From Desulfobacca sp. (GTDB taxonomy: Bacteria; Desulfobacterota; Desulfobaccia; Desulfobaccales; Desulfobaccaceae), in the NCBI GenBank assembly GCA_020725545.1, contig DYEV01000009.1:1-64000 (forward strand): 64,000 nt of DNA. Reading direction: 5' to 3'. Under the pieces are notes generated by a model. It ran no database searches. It saw only the letters and a list, made by a program, of their open reading frames with translations, and was not told the origin of the DNA. Shown in pieces: positions 8,138 to 16,648 of this stretch. The position numbers and the translations under genes are program-made. Within the stretch, counting starts at the first letter, position 1. Every line of letters starts with the position of its first letter.

Positions 8138-9790
8138 TTGCGCCGGAGGGCTACTATAAAAAGGTTTTTTAACTCATTGGGACTGTCGCGGGAGGCCGCT
8201 GGGCACCCGTCCTGGCCCTGGCAATCGTGGCTTTTCCCGGCTTTGGTGGTATTTTTCCTCTGTCTAGGCATTTTCTACCGGATCTACGGCATCGGCGCCC
8301 GCAGTCTGTGGACCGATGAGGCCTGGGTAGCCTTAGCGGCGATCCAGCCAGCGGCGGCGGCGGCTCTGGCTGGGGGCAAGTCCACGCCGCCATTCTATCT
8401 CCTCACGGTCTGGGGGCTGGTACAGGTACTGGGGGCCAGCGAGACGGTTTTGCGTATCACGTCAGTGCTGCTGGGGATCGGCTCTTTGGTGCTGTTTTGG
8501 CCTTTGGCCCGGTGGCTGCTGCCCCCCTGGCAGGCCCTGGCTGCCCTGGCCCTGGTGAGCGTTTCCCACCGGTTGGTTTACTTTAGTAAAGAGTTAAAAC
8601 AATACAGCGCCGATGTATTTTTTGCAGTGCTGACTTTTCTTCTGGTGGAAAGGCAACTCCGACGGGGCGGGCAGGGAGGGTGGGGCCTGTTGACGGCCGT
8701 GCTGGCCCTGGGTTTGGGGTATTCCTTCCCACTGGTGTTTATCCTGCCGGTGGCGGCAGGGGTGTTGTGGTGGCAGTTACCTGCGGCTAGGCGAGCCGTG
8801 GTCCTGTCGTTTGGCACCCTGGCTCTGGTTTTCCTGGTCTATTATCTTACCCTGTTTCGGGGGCAGGTGGATCGGGAACTCCTGATCTACTGGCAGGCCG
8901 ATTTTCCGGATCTCTCGGCGGTGGGGCCGTTTTTTACCTGGCTGGGTGCGGCTTGGTGGCGGTTCGGCCGTTATTTTTTTGCCGATTGGCGGGTTTTGCC
9001 AGGGGCGGCGTTGCTGCTGGTCGGCCTGGTCGCTTGTGCGCGGCACGGTCAGGCGCGGGTGGTCTGGTATTTCTTCGGTCCCCTGCTGCTGGCCCTGGCT
9101 GCGGCTTTTGCCCAGCGCTATCCCTTTATGGGACGTGCCGGCGGGGTGCGGCTGATGATGTTTGCTGCGCCCATGCTGTATCTGGTGACCGGGGCCGGTC
9201 TTGGCGCCGTGGGAGGCTGGCTGTGGCAGAGGACTAAAAGGTGGCAGGCAGATCCCGCGGCGGCAAGCCTAGATGAAAATGGAGGGGGAAAAAAATTAGG
9301 GTGGCGTCTGGGGCCAGTCGTGCTGCTGGGCCTTTACCTGCTGGCGGTCATCCTGTGGCTGCGACCGGTCTTCCTCTGGCAGGAGAATCTCTGGCCCCAG
9401 ATGAATCGGGAGGAAATTGCCCCCCTGGTCCGTTACCTGGAGGCCCACCGCCGTCCCGGCGATGCCATCTATTTATACTATTTTGCCAGCGATCCCTTCA
9501 TGTTTTATTACCAAGGGCCATTCACCGATATTATCTGGGGCCAATCCTGCCACGACTGCGGCCTGCCCCTGCCCGCGGCGCGTCTGGCCCAGATCCAACG
9601 TCTCTGGCTGCTTTTTTCCCATTTTGAGACCGAAGCCGACGTGGACCGGTTCATCATGAACCTGTTGGGCGAGGGTTGGACCAAAGAATTTTCGCTGGCC
9701 CAGCCGGGGGCCCTGCTGCGGCGCTATCGGCCGCCCTGGGCCAGACCTGAAGCCGAGACCGGTGACCTCAGGCCGTCAGTGCCTGAGTAA
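8138..9790 (+). CDS. GT39/ArnT-like polytopic glycosyltransferase
   Basis: This 550-residue protein has about ten hydrophobic helices and the GT39-like N-terminal pattern of an acidic motif in the first periplasmic loop (RSLWTDEAWVAL). A lipid-linked sugar would be transferred on the periplasmic side. After the last helix (about 385-405) a soluble tail begins with a conserved-looking segment around YLEAHRRPGDAIYLYYF. The start is TTG at 8138; the alternative is a later codon. Related proteins decorate lipid A, proteins or glycolipids, and the acceptor cannot be told from sequence. The 3' end overlaps the convergent receiver gene by 23 bases. Confidence is high for a membrane glycosyltransferase and low for substrate. 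Confidence 0.75.
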   Translation: MRRRATIKRFFNSLGLSREAAGHPSWPWQSWLFPALVVFFLCLGIFYRIYGIGARSLWTDEAWVALAAIQPAAAAALAGGKSTPPFYLLTVWGLVQVLGASETVLRITSVLLGIGSLVLFWPLARWLLPPWQALAALALVSVSHRLVYFSKELKQYSADVFFAVLTFLLVERQLRRGGQGGWGLLTAVLALGLGYSFPLVFILPVAAGVLWWQLPAARRAVVLSFGTLALVFLVYYLTLFRGQVDRELLIYWQADFPDLSAVGPFFTWLGAAWWRFGRYFFADWRVLPGAALLLVGLVACARHGQARVVWYFFGPLLLALAAAFAQRYPFMGRAGGVRLMMFAAPMLYLVTGAGLGAVGGWLWQRTKRWQADPAAASLDENGGGKKLGWRLGPVVLLGLYLLAVILWLRPVFLWQENLWPQMNREEIAPLVRYLEAHRRPGDAIYLYYFASDPFMFYYQGPFTDIIWGQSCHDCGLPLPAARLAQIQRLWLLFSHFETEADVDRFIMNLLGEGWTKEFSLAQPGALLRRYRPPWARPEAETGDLRPSVPE

Positions 9791-10163
9791 TGGCCTCCTG
9801 CAGCTGCTGCGTCCGGAAGGGCTTGGGGATTATGCCGGCGACACCAACGGCTTGCAGTCGCTCTACTTCATCCTGCCCAAAAAATCCTGATGTAACAATA
9901 ACCTTAACCGACGGGGCGAGGGTTTTGCAGCGGTTCAAGACCTGATAACCGTCCAGACAGGGCAGGTTCAGGTCCATGATGACCAGGTCAATCTCCTGAT
10001 GCCGCCGTTGGAAGAGTTCCAACGCCTGGTCACCGCTGGCGGCCGTCACCACCCGAAAGCCGAGGTGTTCTAAAAGTTCCTGACTGAGCGCCAAGATCTG
10101 GGGATCGTCGTCCACCAGCAGGATTATCCTGGCCTGGTTCTGCGGAGATTGCCTGAGAGTCAC
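9768..10163 (-). CDS. Single-domain response regulator (CheY-like receiver)
   Basis: The product is one receiver domain of about 131 residues with no output domain. All key residues are visible: the acidic cluster LLVDDD, the phospho-acceptor Asp in LVIMDLNLP, the conserved hydroxyl in VTSGF and the Lys of PKPF. Such stand-alone receivers act by protein contact or as phosphate shuttles in phosphorelays. The start is probably the GTG at 10163, preceded by AAAGG; a longer frame begins at 10238 with a non-family N-terminus. No histidine kinase gene is adjacent, so the partner is unknown. Confidence 0.85.
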   Translation of the reverse strand: MTLRQSPQNQARIILLVDDDPQILALSQELLEHLGFRVVTAASGDQALELFQRRHQEIDLVIMDLNLPCLDGYQVLNRCKTLAPSVKVIVTSGFFGQDEVERLQAVGVAGIIPKPFRTQQLQEAITQALTA

Positions 10164-10527
10164 TGACAAGCCTTTTGAATACCTGAAGAAGAAAGAAAAA
10201 TAGCTGGCTCCGGCCGCAGGAGAGCCTTGAGAGAGCAACGGCGCGCCGCGCTGTGGCCAGGCCCCCGGGGCCAGCCCGGCGGCGGCTTCCGGTGCCGCAT
10301 TACATCAGCATATTCCCAGAATTCAGGGGGAAGTTACGAGGTGATACTTACTATGTATCACAACGATCGGAGAAAACAAAGGTTTTTTCAGGCCGAGGGG
10401 GGATGGCATTATGGTTGCCTGGGGGGCAGCACAGGCCGGTCGCGGGTTTTGGGACGCTAAAGATTGATAAACTGATGAAATTTTCAACAGAAATGTTTCT
10501 CTTTACAAGAAGGTTTTGTTATTCTGT

Positions 10528-10557
10528 AAATAAAAATGCATAAAATAAAAATGCATA
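10528..10557. repeat. 15-bp tandem repeat, two exact copies
   Basis: The unit AAATAAAAATGCATA occurs exactly twice, head to tail (10528-10542 and 10543-10557). Each copy contains the palindrome ATGCAT. It lies about 170 bases upstream of the hydrogenase small-subunit gene and could be a regulator or architectural-protein site; that role is inference. Confidence 0.6.
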
Positions 10558-10660
10558 AAAATCAGCAATAAAGATTATAATAATAATTTTCACAAGCAAA
10601 TATTCTTTTTGCCAGTTGCTTTATTCTTTCGTTAAAATAGGCGGAGGAGGAAGAACCAGC

Positions 10661-10687
10661 ATGTCGGAGGATATCTCCATGTCATAA
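10661..10687 (+). CDS. Possible 8-codon leader ORF upstream of the hydrogenase operon
   Basis: ATG at 10661 opens a frame coding for MSEDISMS and ends at TAA (10685-10687). It is preceded by a strong purine-rich site, GGAGGAGG (10643-10650), ten bases upstream. It ends 38 bases before the hydrogenase ATG. It could be a regulatory leader peptide or chance; nothing else supports it. Confidence 0.25.
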   Translation: MSEDISMS

Positions 10688-10725
10688 ACCCAAGGAAGAG
10701 TTGTCTGCAGGCAACGGGAGGAGTT

Positions 10726-11931
10726 ATGAAAGACCAGGAGTTTGAGCACCTTCCCAGTCATTTCGGCATGGTTTCCCGGCGGGATTTTTTGAAATTCTGC
10801 ACGATAGCCGCGGCTACCATGGGGCTGCCCATGAGTATGGGCCTCCGCATGGCAGAAGCGGTGGCCGCGGCGAAGCGGCCGCCGGTCATCTGGCTTTCCG
10901 GCCAGGAATGCACCGGTTGCACCGAAACGCTGCTCCGTTCCACCCATCCCACTGTCGAACACCTCATCTTAAATCTCATCTCGGTTGATTATCACGAAAC
11001 CCTGAGCGTCCCTTCTGGTCATTTAGCGGAAGAAGCCAAGAAGGCTTCCATCAAGGAAAACAAGGGTAAATTCATCCTGGTGACGGAGGGAGCCATTCCC
11101 ACCAAAGACGGTGGCATTTACTGTCTGGTGGGGGGGCGGCCGGTATTGGAGATTGTCCGGGAGACCGCGCCCTATGCCGCAGCCATAGTCGCCATCGGCT
11201 CCTGCGCCGCGTGGGGCGGGATTCCTGCGGCCGCACCCAATCCCACTGGCGCTGTCTCCACCCAAGAGGTTCTGGGTGATAAGTTCAAAGTGATCAATAT
11301 TCCCGGCTGTCCTCCCAATCCGTATAATTTCCTCTCCACCGTCCTCTACCTCGTCACGTTCAAAAAGCTCCCCGAACTGGACGAGAAAAACCGGCCCCTG
11401 TTTGCTTATCGCCGCCTCATCCACGAGGGTTGTGAGCGCCGGCCGCATTTTGATGCCGGCCGGTTTGCCCTGGAGTTTGATGACGAAGGGCACCGCCGGG
11501 GCTGGTGTCTCTATAAGTTGGGCTGCAAAGGACCGGTAACCTATAACAATTGTCCGGCGGTCTTGTTCGGGGATGTAGGGGCCCGGAGTTGGCCGGTGGG
11601 TACCGGTTGCCCCTGTTTCGGCTGTTCCGAAAAAGAGGTGGCATTTACGGAGCCCATACCGGCCATGGCCAGCCTGAAGTTTGTGGAACCTTCGCCGGCC
11701 TTGGTGGGCGAAGGGGCGGAATCTCGGCCTGGCGGTCGGGTGCTGCGGCTGACGCCGCCCAAGACCTTTGCGCCCATTGAGGCGCCGCGGGGGGCGGGAC
11801 CGTCAGCGGCCACTGTGGGGGTCCTGGCGGGTCTGGCCGGCGCGGCGTTGGGAGCCGGTGCCGTGGCCGCCTCCCGGCTGGGCAAAGGCAAAGAAACCGA
11901 GACTGCTGCAGAAACCAAAAAAGAGGATTAG
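10726..11931 (+). CDS. [NiFe] hydrogenase small subunit (HybO/HyaA type)
   Basis: This iron-sulfur subunit carries electrons from the NiFe site. It has a Tat signal (SRRDFLKF at residues 17-24, then a hydrophobic run ending AEAVAAA), so the folded heterodimer is exported to the periplasm. Cluster ligands are visible: ECTGC, GSCAAWGG and IPGCPPNP for the proximal cluster, and the HEGCERR, GWCLYKLGC, NNCP and GTGCPCFGC motifs for the medial and distal clusters. A C-terminal hydrophobic helix (about residues 363-383) anchors it in the membrane. A good ribosome site (GGGAGGAG) precedes the ATG. It is the first gene of a four-gene operon in the order small subunit, HybA, HybB, large subunit, as in E. 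coli hydrogenase 2. The 401-residue length is normal. Confidence 0.95.
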   Translation: MKDQEFEHLPSHFGMVSRRDFLKFCTIAAATMGLPMSMGLRMAEAVAAAKRPPVIWLSGQECTGCTETLLRSTHPTVEHLILNLISVDYHETLSVPSGHLAEEAKKASIKENKGKFILVTEGAIPTKDGGIYCLVGGRPVLEIVRETAPYAAAIVAIGSCAAWGGIPAAAPNPTGAVSTQEVLGDKFKVINIPGCPPNPYNFLSTVLYLVTFKKLPELDEKNRPLFAYRRLIHEGCERRPHFDAGRFALEFDDEGHRRGWCLYKLGCKGPVTYNNCPAVLFGDVGARSWPVGTGCPCFGCSEKEVAFTEPIPAMASLKFVEPSPALVGEGAESRPGGRVLRLTPPKTFAPIEAPRGAGPSAATVGVLAGLAGAALGAGAVAASRLGKGKETETAAETKKED

Positions 11932-11933
11932 CC

Positions 11934-12899
11934 ATGGGACTGAGTCGGAGAAATTTCCTGAAAGCCGCGGCCGGGGGTGGGCTGTTGGCGGCCTCGCAGC
12001 TCAGTCCGGTGCCGGTCTGGGCCCGGGAACCAAAAACCCGGCTGCCCGAGGCCCTGGGCATCCTCTATGATGCCACCCTCTGCATCGGCTGCAAGGCCTG
12101 CATGACCGCCTGTAAAGAGTTTAACAGTCTGCCGCCTGATCCAAGCTCGCCGGAAGGCCTTTGGGATGACCCCCTGGATCTGTCGGCCAAGACGTATAAC
12201 ATTGTCAAGCTTTATCGGAGTGGCACCGGTCAGACCAAAGACCGGGAAGAGGACGGCTACTCCTTTATCCGCCGCTTTTGCATGCACTGCGTGGATCCGG
12301 CCTGCACCTCGGCCTGTCCGGTGAATGCCTTGAGCAAGGATCCAGTGACCGGCATTGTCAGATACAATAAAGATTTGTGTATCGGCTGCCGGTATTGCCA
12401 GATCGCCTGTCCGTTTAATGTGCCCAAATTTGAGTGGGATACGCCTTTCCCCCAGATAAAGAAATGTCAATTGTGTGACCACCGCCTCGTCCGGGGTAGT
12501 TATCCGGCCTGTTGTGAATTCTGTCCCAACGGCGCCTCGGTCTTCGGGGATGTCCAGTCGCTGCGGAAAGAGGCCAAACGCCGGCTGGGTCTGCCGGCCG
12601 GTTCCCAGGCCACCTTTCCGGTGCATCGCATCGACACCGGCGAATACCGCTACGCCACCGTAGGTCATTACTTCCCCCGGGTTTACGGCGAAGTGGACGG
12701 CGGCGGCACGCAGGTCCTCATCATGGCCGGGGTCCCCTTCAACAGATTGGGGCTGCCGGACCTGCCCCCGGAATCCACCGCCAGCCATTCGGAGACCCTC
12801 ATGCATACCCTCTATAAAGGCATGATTGGGCCCTATGTCCTGCTGGCTGGCCTCTTTTATCTGGTCTACAAGAATACCTCCAAGAAGGATCTACCCTAA
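11934..12899 (+). CDS. hybA: HybA-like periplasmic 4x[4Fe-4S] ferredoxin
   Basis: The protein has a Tat signal (LSRRNFLKAAAGGG) and four cysteine groups typical of the DmsB/HybA ferredoxin family: LCIGCKACMTACKEF, FCMHCVDPACTSACPV, LCIGCRYCQIACPF and KCQLCDHRL with ACCEFCPNG. A C-terminal membrane helix (about 298-315, VLLAGLFYLVYK) anchors it. It should carry electrons from the small subunit to HybB. Its ATG lies two bases after the stop of the small subunit, indicating translational coupling. At 321 residues it matches HybA. Confidence 0.95.
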   Translation: MGLSRRNFLKAAAGGGLLAASQLSPVPVWAREPKTRLPEALGILYDATLCIGCKACMTACKEFNSLPPDPSSPEGLWDDPLDLSAKTYNIVKLYRSGTGQTKDREEDGYSFIRRFCMHCVDPACTSACPVNALSKDPVTGIVRYNKDLCIGCRYCQIACPFNVPKFEWDTPFPQIKKCQLCDHRLVRGSYPACCEFCPNGASVFGDVQSLRKEAKRRLGLPAGSQATFPVHRIDTGEYRYATVGHYFPRVYGEVDGGGTQVLIMAGVPFNRLGLPDLPPESTASHSETLMHTLYKGMIGPYVLLAGLFYLVYKNTSKKDLP

Positions 12900-12914
12900 C
12901 AAAAGGAGCCAGTG

Positions 12915-14063
12915 ATGCTGAATGAGAGTCAACCCTTGGGGGGCAAGATCCTCACCAAACCGTTTCTGGTGTTGGCCGCCGTGGCTCTGGTGGGGGGTGT
13001 CCTGATCGTTTATCGGTATGTCTTCGGACTGGGGGCGGTGACCAACCTGAGTGACGGCTACCCATGGGGCATCTGGATCACTTATGACGTCCTGGTGGGC
13101 ACGGCCCTGGGCTGCGGCGGTTATGCCATGGCCCTGTTGATCTATGCCTTTAATAAATGGGAGTATCACCCGTTAGTGCGGTCAGCCATCTTAACCAGCG
13201 TCTTCGGTTATACCCTGGCCGGCGTGGCTGTCTTCCTGGATATCGGCCGCTATTGGAACGGCTATAACCTCTTCCTGCCCTGGCGGGTCAATTTCAATTC
13301 GGTGCTGGTGGAAGTGGCCTTGTGTATCGCCGCCTATGTGGTGGTCTTATGGCTGGAATTGGCTCCGGCCCTCCTGGAGGGGCGACCTGATCCCAAGGCG
13401 CAGCGGACCCGGCAGCACCTGAAAAGGTGGCTGCCCATTATCGTCTCTCTGGGAATCCTGCTCCCTACCATGCACCAATCCTCTCTGGGAGCACTGATGA
13501 TCATTGCCGGGCCGAAGCTGTCGCCCCTCTGGCAGACGCCCCTCTTACCCATGCTCTTTTTGATTACGGCCATCGCCATGGGCTATGCGGTGACGGTGTT
13601 TGAATCGCTGCTGTCATCTCTGGCCTTCAATCGGCCCTACGAAACACCGTTGTTGGCCAGGATCAGCACCATCATGGTGGGCTTCGTGGGCATCTACCTG
13701 GTCATCCGCTTCGCCGACCTGATCTGGCGGGGGCAGACCGGTCTCATCTTTACCGACAGCACCGCCAGCCTCATGTTCATCATTGAGAACCTGCTGTTCT
13801 TACAGGCGGTGATCATCTTGGCGAGGCCAGCCAATCGCAGCGACAACCGTTGGCTGTTTATCTCGGCCATCCTGCTGCTCCTGGGCGGCGCGGTGTATCG
13901 CTTTAACGCCTTCCTGGTGGGTTATACTCCCGCCGTCGGCTGGCGTTATTTCCCGGCTTTGCCGGAGATACTCATTACCTTGGGCATCGTCGCCCTGGAA
14001 TTGTTGGGTTATCTCTATTTTGTAAAGCGGTATCCCATTTTGCCTAAGGCGGAACATGCCTAA
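12915..14063 (+). CDS. hybB: HybB-like (NrfD family) integral membrane subunit
   Basis: About ten hydrophobic helices fill the 383-residue product, and family segments such as DGYPWGIWITYDVLVGTALG are present. HybB passes electrons to, or takes them from, menaquinone in the cytoplasmic membrane and carries no heme. The ATG at 12915 has AGGAG six bases upstream; a GTG immediately before it (12912) is too close. It begins 15 bases after hybA and is part of the same transcript. Confidence 0.94.
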   Translation: MLNESQPLGGKILTKPFLVLAAVALVGGVLIVYRYVFGLGAVTNLSDGYPWGIWITYDVLVGTALGCGGYAMALLIYAFNKWEYHPLVRSAILTSVFGYTLAGVAVFLDIGRYWNGYNLFLPWRVNFNSVLVEVALCIAAYVVVLWLELAPALLEGRPDPKAQRTRQHLKRWLPIIVSLGILLPTMHQSSLGALMIIAGPKLSPLWQTPLLPMLFLITAIAMGYAVTVFESLLSSLAFNRPYETPLLARISTIMVGFVGIYLVIRFADLIWRGQTGLIFTDSTASLMFIIENLLFLQAVIILARPANRSDNRWLFISAILLLLGGAVYRFNAFLVGYTPAVGWRYFPALPEILITLGIVALELLGYLYFVKRYPILPKAEHA

Positions 14064-14169
14064 ACAACGGTATCCCTTAGGCTCGGTCGAAACCGGCGCC
14101 TTTTTGAGAGATTACCGGTTCTCCTGAACGAGACCCGGTCCCCCCGAACTGTGACGAGGAGACAGAGAC

Positions 14170-15870
14170 ATGGGTAAACGAATTACCATCGATCCCATCA
14201 CCCGTATTGAAGGACACCTGCGCATTGATTGTGAAGTGGACGGCGGCAAGGTGGTGAACGCCTGGTCATCGGGCCAGATGTGGCGGGGTATTGAAATCAT
14301 CCTGCAGGGACGGGACCCCCGAGATGCCCCCACCTTTACCCAGCGGTTCTGCGGCGTGTGTACCACGGTGCATGCCTTGGCCTCCTGCCGGGCCGTGGAA
14401 AACGCCCTGCATTTGGAGATCCCCCTCAACGCCCAGTATATCCGCAACCTGATCATTGCGGCCCATGCCGTGCATGATCACATTGTGCATTTTTATATCC
14501 TCTCGGCGCTGGATTGGGTGGATATTACCTCGGCCCTGAAGGCCGACGTAAAAAAGGCCGCGTCCTTGGGGGACTCCCTGTCCAATTGGCCCCGGAATAA
14601 TTACCGGGAACTGCAAGCGGTCCAGGAAAAGCTGGCGGCCTTTGTCAACTCTGGCCAACTGGGGCCCTTTGCCAACGGCTATTGGGGCCATCCGGCCATG
14701 AAGCTGCCGCCGGAGGTGAACCTGTTGGCCGCGGCCCACTATCTTCAGGCCTTGGAATATCAGCGCAAGGCCAACATGATCGTCTCCATCCTGGGGAGTA
14801 AAACGCCCCACGTGGCCAACCTGGTGGTGGGCGGCGTCTCCAGCCCCATCAACCTGGACAGTTCTTCGGCCCTGAACATGGAGCGGCTCTACTACATCAA
14901 GACGCTTATTGATGAAGTGGGTGATTTTGTCAAGAACGTCTATCTGGTGGATGTTTGCGCGGTGGGCGCCCTTTACGCGGATTGGACCCAATACGGCGCC
15001 GGGGTGACCAACTACCTGTCGGTTCCCGATATGCCCATGGACACCAAAGGCCAGGCCTTCAACATGCCGGGTGGCTATATTCAGAATGCTGACCTCGAAA
15101 CTTTTCAGCCCATCACCGATTTCAACTCCGAGTATTTTCGGTTCGGAGTCAAAGAGAGCATCAAACACTCCTGGTATGAGGGCGATTGGGCCCGTCATCC
15201 CTTCGATGAGACGACCCAACCAAAATACACCGGCTTTCAGGAAAACGGCAAGTATTCCTGGGTCAAGTCCCCCACGTTCTATGATAAACCGGCGCAGGTG
15301 GGGCCGCTAGCCAATGTGCTGTGTATGTATGCCGCCGGCCACGCCCCCACTAAAAAGTATGTGGAGGCGGCGCTGGCGACGGTAAGCAGTATTGCCGGCG
15401 CCAAGGTGGGTCCCGAGGCCCTACATTCCACCATCGGTCGGCACGCGGCCCGGGCCATCCGTTGTGCCGTGCTCTATGAAGAACTCAACAAACAATGGAC
15501 GGCCTTGATGGAGAATATCGCCAAGGGCGACGTGAAGACCTATAGCCGCTATTCCTTCCCGGCCGGAGAGATCCGGGGGTTTGGCTTCCACGAGGCGCCC
15601 CGGGGGACGCTCTCCCATTGGGTGGTCATCAACAGCGGCAAGATCAAAAACTACCAGGCGGTGGTGCCCTCCACCTGGAATGCTGGCCCCCGCAACCAGG
15701 CGGATGCCCTGGGGCCCTATGAGGCCTCCCTCATTGGCAACCCCATTGCCGATCCCGAGCGGCCCTTGGAGGCAGTGCGTACCATCCACTCCTTTGACCC
15801 CTGTCTGGCCTGCGCCATCCACCTGGTGGACGCCAAAGGCAAGTCCATCGTCCAGGTGCGGGCGTTATGA
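14170..15870 (+). CDS. hybC: [NiFe] hydrogenase large subunit (HybC type)
   Basis: This is the catalytic subunit that splits or makes H2. The two active-site cysteine pairs are intact: FCGVC (C61, C64) and DPCLACAIH (C545, C548). There is no UGA, so it is a NiFe and not a NiFeSe enzyme. Residues 1-20 hold the RIEGH motif. A 15-residue extension follows the final His, so a maturation protease must cleave it after Ni insertion. No such protease or hyp gene follows in this window. The large subunit has no signal peptide and is exported with the small subunit. A 106-base gap separates it from hybB. GACGAGGAGACAG before the ATG provides the ribosome site. Confidence 0.96.
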   Translation: MGKRITIDPITRIEGHLRIDCEVDGGKVVNAWSSGQMWRGIEIILQGRDPRDAPTFTQRFCGVCTTVHALASCRAVENALHLEIPLNAQYIRNLIIAAHAVHDHIVHFYILSALDWVDITSALKADVKKAASLGDSLSNWPRNNYRELQAVQEKLAAFVNSGQLGPFANGYWGHPAMKLPPEVNLLAAAHYLQALEYQRKANMIVSILGSKTPHVANLVVGGVSSPINLDSSSALNMERLYYIKTLIDEVGDFVKNVYLVDVCAVGALYADWTQYGAGVTNYLSVPDMPMDTKGQAFNMPGGYIQNADLETFQPITDFNSEYFRFGVKESIKHSWYEGDWARHPFDETTQPKYTGFQENGKYSWVKSPTFYDKPAQVGPLANVLCMYAAGHAPTKKYVEAALATVSSIAGAKVGPEALHSTIGRHAARAIRCAVLYEELNKQWTALMENIAKGDVKTYSRYSFPAGEIRGFGFHEAPRGTLSHWVVINSGKIKNYQAVVPSTWNAGPRNQADALGPYEASLIGNPIADPERPLEAVRTIHSFDPCLACAIHLVDAKGKSIVQVRAL

Positions 15871-15939
15871 CAGGAAAGGTGACCGCATGACGGCAGCATA
15901 GGAATGGCCGGCGGCTGGAGCACTGGGGCTGGGCAAATC

Positions 15940-15975
15940 CCCGGAAGTCTCCATAGGAACATGGGGACTTCCGGG
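15940..15975 (+). terminator. Intrinsic terminator of the hydrogenase operon
   Basis: A perfect 10-bp stem, CCCGGAAGTC (15940-15949) and GACTTCCGGG (15966-15975), with further partial pairing in the loop, is followed by TTTCT. It lies 70 bases after the large-subunit stop. Confidence 0.75.
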
Positions 15976-16648
15976 TTTCTGGAGGAGGGGATGAGGGGTT
16001 GATCTGGAGCTTTGCCGTCTCTGGCTGGCAGACGTTGGTACCCAGAGCAGCTGGACTTGCCGATGATTAGAAAAAAATTACATTATCAGAGAACTTTACT
16101 GTTACATTGAGTTACCTTTTTTTGAAGAGATGTTTCGTTTTAATCGATACGAAATATAGAGAGAGCTCAATATATAACCGACAACTATCCCGATCAAAAA
16201 ACCTGCCAGAAACATTTCCGTCCACCAACGAATAGAAAAATTTACTGAACCTGTCTTATTTTATAGCAAATATTGTACCATTGCTCTGAGCAAGAAAAAC
16301 CAAGGTGTTAAGGCGAGCCGTCCTGTAATCATGTTCACAATGGCGAACATAATGTTAATTTTTTTGGACAAAAAACCATATATTTTTATTAATATTGGGT
16401 CAAAGTTATCTCAATAAATATGACAATATGGTTCGATTTTCGTTGCATAATACGTGAAGGTCTATCAGAGCCAGACGACCGTACTGCTCCGGCCGAGGGT
16501 CTCAGCCGAGGGAAGCCTTCCGGAGGCAGTGGTCGTGGTCATGGTTGACAAGGGGGTTATTTTTTCTTAAATAAAAGGGTGCCTGGGGGTATGGCCGGGG
16601 GACAGCTTTGTGGTGTGGTGAGATGCCGCTTCTGGTGGGAGCAAAGGT
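15976..16648. other. AT-rich intergenic island
   Basis: Between the hydrogenase terminator and EF-G is a stretch (about 16050-16460) much richer in A+T than its surroundings. No complete conserved gene is seen. A small leftward frame coding for a one-helix protein is listed separately. The low GC suggests transferred or decayed DNA, or simply a promoter-rich spacer. Confidence 0.45.
16102..16215 (-). CDS. Possible 37-residue single-helix membrane peptide
   Basis: ATG at 16215 opens a frame of 37 codons beginning MFLAGFLIGIVVGYILSS: a hydrophobic helix followed by a basic tail (YRLKRN, SSKK). The sequence has the shape of a real small membrane protein. However, the ribosome site is weak and the frame is open upstream for another 15 codons without a start, so it may be a fragment of a decayed gene. 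I do not recognise a family. Confidence 0.25.
   Translation of the reverse strand: MFLAGFLIGIVVGYILSSLYISYRLKRNISSKKGNSM

Larger units (their letters stand above)
10164..10725. other. Regulatory region upstream of the hydrogenase operon
   Basis: About 560 bases with no full gene. The right half (10480-10640) is markedly AT-rich and contains a tandem repeat of 15 bases, described separately, and a short leader ORF just before the hydrogenase genes. No clear -24/-12 or -35/-10 promoter could be fixed with confidence. Confidence 0.5.

Noticed and set aside
14266-15219. 317-codon leftward frame opposite the hydrogenase large subunit
   Set aside because: Antisense shadow of a well-conserved gene in GC-rich DNA.
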